A stretch of 8,944 nucleotides of DNA from an uncultured Prevotellaceae bacterium (lineage in GTDB: Bacteria; Bacteroidota; Bacteroidia; Bacteroidales; Muribaculaceae), in assembly GCA_937904375.1 (NCBI GenBank), contig CALDIG010000118.1, positions 1 through 8,944 of the forward strand, written 5' to 3'. Below, piece after piece: positions 1-5,787 of this stretch; the first letter of the stretch is position 1, and each line of letters begins with the position of its first letter. Both the position numbers and the translations under genes were made by a program. The notes under the pieces were generated by a model. It was not told the origin of the DNA and did not search any database. It saw only the letters and a program-made list of their open reading frames with translations.

Positions 1-103
1 ACCCGCCAACGTTACAAAAAAGTTTTCAGTTATTAGTTTTTATTTGTCAGTTTTAGTTGATTACAGAATTTTCATCACAGATTTCTGAGGTGGGCGATGA
101 TTT

Positions 104-134
104 TTTGTTATTATTGAAAAAATGCTTATTTTTG
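104..134 (+). promoter_or_regulatory. Bacteroidetes-type promoter for the M6 protease gene
   Basis: TTTG at 104-107 (-33 element), a 19-bp spacer, and TATTTTTG at 127-134 (-7 element, consensus TAnnTTTG) match the promoter recognised by the Bacteroidetes primary sigma factor. Transcription should begin near position 141, giving a leader of roughly 47 nt before the ATG at 188. This also settles the start codon: an in-frame ATG at 122 lies upstream of the -7 element and cannot be on the transcript. The match is seen directly; activity is inferred. Confidence 0.75.
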
Positions 135-187
135 CAAGTTCAAACCATCTTATCGTGGATTATAATAACATAAAATATTTATATACA

Positions 188-2998
188 ATGAGAAAATTAT
201 TGATGTTTTTTGCCTGTGCCGTTGTGGCGTTTGCTGCACTTGCTGTGCCAGCTGTTCCAACTCCTATTCAAGTCACTCAGCCTGATGGCACCCAGCTGAC
301 GATAAAAATCGTTGGCGACGAGTTCTTTAACTATCATACTACCGTCGATGGCTACACCATCGTTCGTGACGAGGCTGGCTATTTCGTATACGCCCAGAGC
401 CAGAACGATGATCTTGTTCCCAGCAAGGTGATTGCCCACAACGTGGCAGAACGCTCGGCTAGCGAGGTGCAGTATGTGAGCACCCTTGAGAAAGGCATTA
501 TCAGCCATAGAGATGCCCGTAATGGCAAGTTGAGACGTGCTCCAGTTGATGCCGCCACCAAGGCTGCGGGAGCTAAAGCCTATAACTACAACAACTTCCG
601 TGGACTTATTGTCCTTGTGGATTATTATGATTGCCAGTTCAGTCGCAGCGATGCCCAGAATTTCTACAATCGCATGGTAAATGAGGAGAACTACACTGGT
701 TTTACCAACGAGGATGGTTCAAGCAACTACTATGGCGCTTGCACTGGCAGTGTGCGAGACTACTATACCGACAACAGCCAGGGGCGTTTCTCTCCCACCT
801 TTGATGTGGTGGGTCCAGTTACTTTGAATAACTATTCGGTTGATGACCATCAAAAGTGGAACAACACTGGCGAAATATGGGCGGCGGCTCTAAATCAGAT
901 TAATTCGCAGGTTGATTTTTCCCAGTACGACACCGACAACGACGGCAATATCGACATGATATATTTCATAGGTGCTGGTAGCGGCTCCAACAGCGACGGC
1001 TCCACTACTCACCTGTGGCCTCACAAGAGTGACTTGTATTGGGAAAACGTGACTCTCGACGGCAAGCGCGCACGCACCTACGCCTGCTCCACTGAGTATC
1101 TTTACAATGTGAGCTATGGCATTTTTGACGGCATAGGCACGATATGCCACGAGTTCAGCCATGTGCTGGGTTTGCCCGACCTTTATGACACCGACTACGA
1201 GGAGAGCGGTGGTCAGAGCCAGCACCCTGGCGACTGGGACATTATGGCTGGCGGCAGCTACCAGAACTATTCCCGCACTCCAGTGGCTTACAGCCTCTAC
1301 GACCGCTACTCATTAGGCTTTGCCAATGCGCAGATCATCAATTCCACTGGCACATATTCTCTAAATCAAATAGGTTCCACAGGTCAGGGATATATCATAA
1401 AGAGCCCTGAGGCTAATGTGAAATTCTATATCGAGAACCGCCAAAATACCAAGTGGGACACCTATGCCCCTGGACACGGAATGATCATCTGCCGTGTCGA
1501 TTCTACAAGCTCCTCGGTGTGGAGCAGTAACGATGTGAACTGTGACCCGAGCCACAACTACTATGTGCTGCTGCGTGCCGGTAATGGCACTGGAACCGAG
1601 CAGGCGAGCGACGCCTTCCCCACAGGTGCCAATCTCATTACCAACACCACCACACCAAGCCTTATAACTTGGAATGGAAATCCTTGCCAGTATAATATTA
1701 CCAGCATACAGGAGAACAACGGCGTTATAACATTCAACGTGGGCGACGACAACTCGCTGCACAGCATCGTCGAGGACTTTGAGGAGATGCCTGTTGTTAC
1801 TGCTCCACCTGCCGATGACGTTCAAGGCGTTTACTCCAAGTGGAAATTCGTGAATTGCTACGTCACCAACCCTGGCAGCGACTACTGCAATGGAGAGCAT
1901 GCCGCTGTGATGAAGAAACCATCGTCGCTCACTATGACTCAGGATGTGCGATATATGAGCTATATGGTGACTTTTGACGCCCATAATGCCTCGACCACCG
2001 CAGCAAAGTTCGTCCTTTACTATTCTACCGACAAAGGCTCAACATGGACTGCTGTAGCTAACACTAGCGGTGCGACTTCAGTGACTGTTGGCGCAAACTC
2101 TTCTGCCACTTTGCAATACACCTTCGACATGACAGAGCCTGCCCGCTACCGCATCAGCATGAGTGCCGGAGCAACTACCTACAAGACATATATCGACGAC
2201 TTTACCATCTATTACACCGATGAGATTCCTATGGAAGCGACTCCTCTTGCAACAGTATTAAGCGAGGGCGTTGATGGTAACGAGTATCTCATTGCCGATG
2301 ACTTGGCAGTGGCTGATGTGGCAGAATATGCCAACAATGCCTTTGTCACCGATGGCAACGGCAACTGGATAATGGTGACTGCCAGTGATGAAATATTTGC
2401 TCAAATCATTAAAAAACAAGCACTCGCTGGCGGGACACTTAGAGGAACACTCAGTGGCATGGCTCTCAATCCCGTCATCACAGTCTCTCAAGTTCCCGAG
2501 GAAGGAGATGCCGTTGCCTACAGTATAGGCAAGTATTATCTTAGCGACGCATTTAATCCTGCCGTAAATCAAGTGATTGATGTGGTTGGTTACTGGAATG
2601 AGAGCGACGGGGCACTGCGAGCCTATGATGCCACCTCTGGTGTGCAGGGACAGAGCTTGACGCTCGACACCTCATGGGGAGCGTCGAGCAACACCCTTGT
2701 TAATGGCAAGCGATACATCGTGCGCTGCGCTATCAATATCAAGGAACCCTGGAAGACCGAAGCTGGCATAGGGCTCATGGACTATGACTATCCTTTCCAG
2801 AACTATCTTGGATATGCTCTGCGTCTTCCAAGCACACCCACGGCAATCGCTACTGTGGCTCTTGATGCCGACAAGACGGTGGATGTCTATAACATGCAAG
2901 GACAGCTTGTTAAGCAAGGCGTGAGAGAAAGCATTGCCACTAAAGGTCTGCGACCAGGCATCTACCTCATTGGAGGCAAGAAAGTGGTGGTGAAATAA
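188..2998 (+). CDS. Secreted M6-family zinc metalloprotease with C-terminal T9SS-like sorting domain
   Basis: A 936-residue exported zinc endopeptidase. The start at 188 is chosen because it follows the promoter and begins a clean signal peptide (MRK, then a hydrophobic stretch to about residue 20, AxA-like end). A propeptide-like region around residues 25-70 carries the 'TQPDG...GDEFF.Y..T.DGYTIV' pattern common to M6 proteases. The catalytic domain spans roughly 130-430, with HEFSHVLGLPD at 321-331 (zinc ligands H321 and H325, catalytic E322) and an EF-hand-like calcium loop DTDNDGNID at 248-256. A beta-sandwich region resembling cleaved-adhesin or carbohydrate-binding modules follows (about 529-680). 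Then comes an unassigned region (about 685-880) and a tail (883-936) with 'VYNMQGQLV' and 'GLRPGIYLI', ending in lysines and valines, typical of a type A T9SS sorting domain. Family knowledge suggests release to or display on the outer surface, for protein digestion. The substrate is unknown. Confidence 0.92.
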   Translation: MRKLLMFFACAVVAFAALAVPAVPTPIQVTQPDGTQLTIKIVGDEFFNYHTTVDGYTIVRDEAGYFVYAQSQNDDLVPSKVIAHNVAERSASEVQYVSTLEKGIISHRDARNGKLRRAPVDAATKAAGAKAYNYNNFRGLIVLVDYYDCQFSRSDAQNFYNRMVNEENYTGFTNEDGSSNYYGACTGSVRDYYTDNSQGRFSPTFDVVGPVTLNNYSVDDHQKWNNTGEIWAAALNQINSQVDFSQYDTDNDGNIDMIYFIGAGSGSNSDGSTTHLWPHKSDLYWENVTLDGKRARTYACSTEYLYNVSYGIFDGIGTICHEFSHVLGLPDLYDTDYEESGGQSQHPGDWDIMAGGSYQNYSRTPVAYSLYDRYSLGFANAQIINSTGTYSLNQIGSTGQGYIIKSPEANVKFYIENRQNTKWDTYAPGHGMIICRVDSTSSSVWSSNDVNCDPSHNYYVLLRAGNGTGTEQASDAFPTGANLITNTTTPSLITWNGNPCQYNITSIQENNGVITFNVGDDNSLHSIVEDFEEMPVVTAPPADDVQGVYSKWKFVNCYVTNPGSDYCNGEHAAVMKKPSSLTMTQDVRYMSYMVTFDAHNASTTAAKFVLYYSTDKGSTWTAVANTSGATSVTVGANSSATLQYTFDMTEPARYRISMSAGATTYKTYIDDFTIYYTDEIPMEATPLATVLSEGVDGNEYLIADDLAVADVAEYANNAFVTDGNGNWIMVTASDEIFAQIIKKQALAGGTLRGTLSGMALNPVITVSQVPEEGDAVAYSIGKYYLSDAFNPAVNQVIDVVGYWNESDGALRAYDATSGVQGQSLTLDTSWGASSNTLVNGKRYIVRCAINIKEPWKTEAGIGLMDYDYPFQNYLGYALRLPSTPTAIATVALDADKTVDVYNMQGQLVKQGVRESIATKGLRPGIYLIGGKKVVVK

Positions 2999-3008
2999 GT
3001 TTAATATA

Positions 3009-3040
3009 AATTGTGGGATGTGAAATCACGTCCCACAATT
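3009..3040 (+). terminator. Intrinsic terminator-like hairpin after the M6 protease gene
   Basis: Arms AATTGTGGGA (3009-3018) and TCCCACAATT (3031-3040) pair perfectly. The stem continues inward through GTGA/TCAC after one T-G wobble, leaving almost no loop. It starts 10 bp after the protease stop codon. No long T run follows on the plus strand, so termination efficiency is uncertain, but the placement between two unrelated genes fits a terminator. Confidence 0.7.
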
Positions 3041-3044
3041 GTTA

Positions 3045-3100
3045 TAGAAATTCTAGATTTAGATATTCTAGAAATTCTAGACGATTTAGATTCTCTAGAA
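3045..3100. repeat. Tandem CTAGA-containing repeat in the permease leader
   Basis: Two imperfect copies of a unit of about 24-32 bp (TAGAAATTCTAGA, then TTTAGAT and TTCTAGAA-like sequence) run head to tail and overlap slightly. CTAGA occurs four times, at 3053, 3068, 3077 and 3095. Within it, TCTAGAA-A-TTCTAGA (3067-3081) is a perfect palindrome around one central base. It lies between the protease terminator and the permease start, where I see no TAnnTTTG promoter. It could be an operator or an RNA hairpin region, or simply a locally expanded repeat. Confidence 0.6.
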
Positions 3101-3130
3101 CAACCAATAACCTACAACCAACACCCCTCC

Positions 3131-4480
3131 ATGTCCTCAATATTCATTTTCGTCGTTGCCATCTTGATAATGGTGATTGCTATCGCGAGGTGGAAGATTC
3201 ATCCGTTCCTTGCCATTATTGCTACGGCGCTATTGCTGGCGGTGGCGCTTGGTGTGCCACTGAAGTCTATACCCGATGTTATAGGCAAGGGTTTCTCGAG
3301 CATCTTCACTGGCATTGGTTTAGTGATAATCTTTGGCACCATCATCGGCACCGTGCTTGAGAAGACTGGTGCCGCCTTGTCGATGGCTAGAGCCGTGGAG
3401 AGGGTAGTGGGGCAGCACTTTCCCCGCCTGGCGATGATGCTCATTGGCTGGATAGTGTCGATACCCGTGTTCTGCGATAGTGGCTTTGTGCTTGTGAGTC
3501 CTATAGGCAAATCGCTGGCGCGGCGCGCTGCAATTCCGCAGGCGAGCCTGATGCTCGCACTGGGTGCCGGACTCTTTGCCTCGCACGTCTTCATTCCTCC
3601 CACTCCAGGTCCTGTTGCTGCCGCCGGCATGATGGGGCTTGACGATAGTCTGCTCATGGTTATCGCGGTGGGCGTTATAATTTCGCTTATCTCGCTTGTG
3701 CCAGCTTATTTCTTCGCAGGAAAGATAGGCAAGAAGATTACGACTGTGGGAATAGACCTCGACGAGGACGAAAAAGCCGAAAACTCAAGAAATGCCCCCT
3801 CGGCAACGCTCTCTTTCCTTCCCATCATCGTGCCGGTGGTGCTCATGGCGATGGGCAGTGTGGCATCACTCGTGGCTATGCCCGAGTGGCTCGCAACGAT
3901 GTTTGCCTTTTTAGGCAAACCCGTAATCGCCCTGATGGTGGCCTTTCTCTGCTGTCTGCCGCTGTTAGCGAAACGAAGGTTGCTCAAGCAGTCTTACGGT
4001 ATAATCAACGATTCGCTCATGACTGCTGGTCCCATCATCTTCATAACTGCCGCTGGCAGTGTGCTTGGAGCAGTGATAATGGAGAGTGGCTTTGTCGAAA
4101 TCATTAAGCAATATGCTGGCTCCCTCTCGGTGCTAGGAGTGGTCTTCCCCTTTATCATCGCCGCTATCCTCAAGTCGGCTCAAGGCTCTTCTACCGTGGC
4201 GATTACCACCACGGCGAGCCTCATGGGTATGTTTAGTGACGCTGGCTCAATGATGCACGCGTTAGGTTTCACCACACCCCTTGCCGCCACCCTCGTGGTG
4301 ATGGCGATAGGCGCCGGGGCAATGACTGTGTCGCACGCCAATGACAGCTACTTCTGGGTAGTGACAGGCTTCGGCGGCATCCGCGCCACCGACGGCTACC
4401 GCTCCTTCACCCTGATGACACTCATAATGGGCATTACCGCTATCGCCGCAATAGCGCTTGCAGCACTGATATTTATTTAA
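3131..4480 (+). CDS. GntP-family permease (gluconate/sugar-acid:H+ symporter family)
   Basis: A 449-residue inner-membrane transporter, the usual length of the GntP family (about 440-450), whose members import gluconate and related sugar acids with protons. It is almost wholly hydrophobic, with a dozen or so probable membrane helices and a short charged loop around residues 206-220 (DLDEDEKAE). Family-like conserved segments are FCDSG (114-118), HVFIPPTPGP (152-161), QGSST (351-355) and SHANDS (401-406). An upstream in-frame TTG at 3011 was rejected: it lies inside the terminator hairpin, and the 40 residues it would add are not membrane-like, whereas the start at 3131 begins the first helix directly. 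No sugar kinase, dehydratase or regulator lies beside it in the window, so the substrate cannot be named from context. It stands alone between two hairpins. Confidence 0.9.
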   Translation: MSSIFIFVVAILIMVIAIARWKIHPFLAIIATALLLAVALGVPLKSIPDVIGKGFSSIFTGIGLVIIFGTIIGTVLEKTGAALSMARAVERVVGQHFPRLAMMLIGWIVSIPVFCDSGFVLVSPIGKSLARRAAIPQASLMLALGAGLFASHVFIPPTPGPVAAAGMMGLDDSLLMVIAVGVIISLISLVPAYFFAGKIGKKITTVGIDLDEDEKAENSRNAPSATLSFLPIIVPVVLMAMGSVASLVAMPEWLATMFAFLGKPVIALMVAFLCCLPLLAKRRLLKQSYGIINDSLMTAGPIIFITAAGSVLGAVIMESGFVEIIKQYAGSLSVLGVVFPFIIAAILKSAQGSSTVAITTTASLMGMFSDAGSMMHALGFTTPLAATLVVMAIGAGAMTVSHANDSYFWVVTGFGGIRATDGYRSFTLMTLIMGITAIAAIALAALIFI

Positions 4481-4514
4481 AACAAACCATTGATATAATT
4501 GCTTTCAAGTAATA

Positions 4515-4550
4515 AATTTGCACCGCTAAGACTACTTGGCGGTGCAAATT
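4515..4550. terminator. Bidirectional terminator between convergent genes
   Basis: AATTTGCACCGC (4515-4526) pairs perfectly with GCGGTGCAAATT (4539-4550). The stem continues inward as TAAG/CTTG with one T-G wobble, closing on the 4-base loop ACTA: 16 pairs in all. It sits between the stop codons of the convergent permease (4480) and DUF2442 gene (4573). It can therefore terminate both transcripts, and the flanks are A/T-rich on both sides. Confidence 0.85.
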
Positions 4551-4572
4551 GTTACTTTAGATTTTATATAAT

Positions 4573-4980
4573 TCAGAAAGATGCGTTTACCATTTCTCTT
4601 CCTAATTTATGTATATGTGCAAGTATTGTTTGTTCTCGTTCGGCAGACGGTTTTTTAAAACCATTTATGTAATTGCGTAGCAATGTGGCATTTATGCCTA
4701 ATGAGCGAGCAAACTCAGCGACATTGATTTCCTTGTGAGAAAGAAAAAACTTTTGTAACGGAGTCGGTTCCGCATCTTCGTATTTGAAACTTTCAAAGCT
4801 GATATCTTCGTCAATGTTGCGCCAATGGATGCCACCCATGCCAATGCGGTAATCACTGCGTTGTTCATTGGTTGCAGCATTCAAACGTGGATACCATAAC
4901 AATGACTGACGAAGAATGTTGCCTTCCTCGTCCTTGCCATAAATATAATTGTCATCAAACCATATTTCTATAATTTTCAT
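4573..4980 (-). CDS. DUF2442 protein with C-terminal helix-turn-helix (putative antitoxin/regulator)
   Basis: A 135-residue protein of two parts. Residues 1-70 match the DUF2442 pattern, including the end motif GIHWRNIDEDISFESF (50-65). Residues about 84-130 look like a small helix-turn-helix (INVAEFARSLGINATLLRNYINGF, then a second helical stretch), as in XRE-like DNA-binding domains. The start at 4980 is supported by AAGGAGG 8 bases upstream and by DUF2442 beginning with MKI. An upstream ATG at 5055 would overlap the preceding gene and add 25 unrelated residues. It lies 13 bp after the DUF4160 gene and is surely co-transcribed with it. DUF2442/DUF4160 pairs recur in bacteria and, as I recall, have been predicted as toxin-antitoxin-like modules. 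The DNA-binding half makes this the likely antitoxin or autorepressor; that role is inference. Confidence 0.85.
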   Translation of the reverse strand: MKIIEIWFDDNYIYGKDEEGNILRQSLLWYPRLNAATNEQRSDYRIGMGGIHWRNIDEDISFESFKYEDAEPTPLQKFFLSHKEINVAEFARSLGINATLLRNYINGFKKPSAEREQTILAHIHKLGREMVNASF

Positions 4981-4988
4981 TGCCCAGT

Positions 4989-4995
4989 CCTCCTT
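4989..4995 (-). promoter_or_regulatory. Strong Shine-Dalgarno sequence for the DUF2442 gene
   Basis: On the minus strand AAGGAGG ends 8 bases before the ATG at 4980 and overlaps the stop codon of the DUF4160 gene. Such a full-length site is unusual for Bacteroidales, where leaders normally lack one, and none of the other genes here has an equivalent. It selects the downstream start and suggests separate, efficient translation of the second gene. Confidence 0.75.
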
Positions 4996-5233
4996 ATTTA
5001 TTGAAGTGTTCATTCCAACGCTTGATAATAATGTCAGTGTTTTCGTCAATAACAAACTTTATTTTCCTGAAATCTGAAGCCTTGATGTTCGCCTTTTCGC
5101 GCAACACGAAGGCATTGTCAACAAGGTCAAAGATAGCATATCCATCTTTGCCCTCAACATGAACGTGAATGGGTTCATGTTCACGACTATAGAAGAAAAA
5201 CGAATAACCGAAAAATCTAAATATCTCTGGCAT
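4994..5233 (-). CDS. DUF4160 family protein (putative toxin-like partner of DUF2442)
   Basis: A complete 79-residue protein. The N-terminus (MPEIFRFFGYSFFFYSREH) followed by EPIHVHVEGKDG is the DUF4160 signature: the conserved histidines H19, H23 and H25 with P21 resemble the family's HxPPHxH motif. The rest is a short beta strand region and a C-terminal helix ending in RWNEHF, typical of the family. No biochemical activity is established to my knowledge; the histidine cluster could bind metal or form an active site, which is speculation. It is the first gene of a two-gene unit, with its start about 16 nt after the predicted transcription start and no clear Shine-Dalgarno sequence. The partner gene follows after 13 bp. 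Confidence 0.85.
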   Translation of the reverse strand: MPEIFRFFGYSFFFYSREHEPIHVHVEGKDGYAIFDLVDNAFVLREKANIKASDFRKIKFVIDENTDIIIKRWNEHFNK

Positions 5234-5255
5234 GGTTTCAAATAGTTATACAGCA

Positions 5256-5286
5256 CAAAGGTAGGTATTATTTTTAATACCACAAA
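5256..5286 (-). promoter_or_regulatory. Bacteroidetes-type promoter for the DUF4160-DUF2442 operon
   Basis: Read on the minus strand: TTTG (5286-5283), a 19-bp spacer, then TACCTTTG (5263-5256), an exact fit to the -33/-7 consensus. Transcription should start near 5249, about 16 nt before the ATG at 5233. The spacer is almost wholly occupied by a palindrome (5264-5281). Confidence 0.8.
5264..5281. promoter_or_regulatory. Candidate operator: perfect palindrome inside the promoter spacer
   Basis: GGTATTA-TTTT-TAATACC: 7-bp perfect inverted arms separated by 4 bp. It starts on the base next to the -7 element and ends one base short of the -33 element of the minus-strand promoter. A dimeric repressor bound here would block RNA polymerase. 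The helix-turn-helix in the second gene of the operon is the obvious candidate ligand. The palindrome is seen; the function is inferred. Confidence 0.6.
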
Positions 5287-5361
5287 ATATATTTGAAATA
5301 TTTCTCCTTTTTCACATGTTTTTCTGCATTTTTTTAATGTTTATCAATGTCTAGCAAGCGT

Positions 5362-5433
5362 GTTGTTCCTGTTGATTAGATGTTGTTATTGTTGTTTGAA
5401 AATAGTCGGAGTCGTTGTCGTTGAAGATTGTTG
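5362..5433. repeat. GTTG-rich tract in the divergent intergenic region
   Basis: GTTG occurs seven times, at 5362, 5371, 5382, 5391, 5414, 5420 and 5430, several of them 9-11 bp apart. It lies upstream of the oxidoreductase operon's -7 element, in the 282-bp gap between divergent genes. It may be regulator binding sites on one helix face or mere low complexity. No ORF or RNA gene is evident in the gap. Confidence 0.35.
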
Positions 5434-5477
5434 AAAAATTCTTTACAAAAAATAGTGATAAATTGTAAGAAGTTTTG

Positions 5478-5485
5478 TACCTTTG
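5478..5485 (+). promoter_or_regulatory. -7 promoter element of the 2-oxoacid oxidoreductase operon
   Basis: TACCTTTG exactly fits the Bacteroidetes -7 consensus and lies 30 bp before the ATG at 5516, predicting a start near 5492 and an A/T-rich leader of about 24 nt. At the 19-bp spacing seen in the other two promoters the -33 position reads GTGA rather than TTTG, so the -33 element is weak or absent. That may mean dependence on an activator. Confidence 0.65.
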
Positions 5486-5515
5486 CAAGACTTAACTAAA
5501 TCACTTTAAAATATT

Positions 5516-5746
5516 ATGGCAAAAATTAATGGAGCAGTAACGGTCAACACCGAGCGCTGCAAGGGCTGCAACCTGTGCGTTGTGGCCTGCCCCAGCGGTG
5601 TGCTTGACCTAAAGAAAAATGAAGTAAACAACCGAGGTTACCATTATGCCTACATGGCAAATCCCGACAAGTGCATTGGATGCTCGAGCTGCGCGCTCGT
5701 GTGTCCCGACGCTTGCATTGAGGTATATCGTGTTGTGGAGAAGTAA
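5516..5746 (+). CDS. 2-oxoacid:ferredoxin oxidoreductase, delta subunit (2[4Fe-4S] ferredoxin)
   Basis: A 76-residue cytoplasmic dicluster ferredoxin. Two cluster motifs are complete: C15-x2-C18-x2-C21-x3-C25-P and C53-x2-C56-x2-C59-x3-C63-P, each presumably binding one [4Fe-4S] cluster. It is the electron-transfer subunit (KorD/VorD-like) that carries electrons from the TPP site of the beta subunit to external ferredoxin. It is the first gene of the operon, followed 41 bp later by the alpha subunit; the order delta-alpha-beta-gamma is the usual one for four-subunit enzymes of this family. An additional cysteine (C67) follows the second motif. The start is the only ATG fitting the motif spacing and lies just downstream of the -7 element. 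Confidence 0.93.
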   Translation: MAKINGAVTVNTERCKGCNLCVVACPSGVLDLKKNEVNNRGYHYAYMANPDKCIGCSSCALVCPDACIEVYRVVEK

Positions 5747-5787
5747 ACCAGTGTAATGAACTTAAAAAAACAAAAACCGTAGAAACG

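Noticed and set aside
26..58. Imperfect direct repeat TCAGTTATTAGTT / TCAGTTTTAGTT, 21 bp apart
   Set aside because: Short, T-rich and imperfect; two-turn spacing upstream of the promoter is suggestive but chance is likely in such sequence.
122..187. Earlier in-frame ATG at 122 as the start of the M6 protease
   Set aside because: It lies upstream of the -7 element at 127-134, so it would not be transcribed, and the 22 added residues would bury the signal peptide.
1361..1984. 207-codon open frame on the minus strand inside the protease gene
   Set aside because: It is antisense to a clearly coding region, has no recognisable domain and no promoter; it is a reading-frame shadow.
3009..3040. 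Riboswitch in front of the permease
   Set aside because: The structure is a single near-perfect hairpin directly after the protease stop codon, which a terminator explains better; no aptamer-like conserved core is seen.
3011..3130. Upstream start (TTG) extending the GntP permease by 40 residues
   Set aside because: The extension covers the terminator hairpin and the CTAGA repeat and encodes a charged segment unlike the family's N-terminus.
5290..5515. CRISPR array, tRNA or small RNA gene in the divergent gap
   Set aside because: The repeats are only four bases with irregular spacing, and no cloverleaf or stable terminator-closed hairpin is visible.
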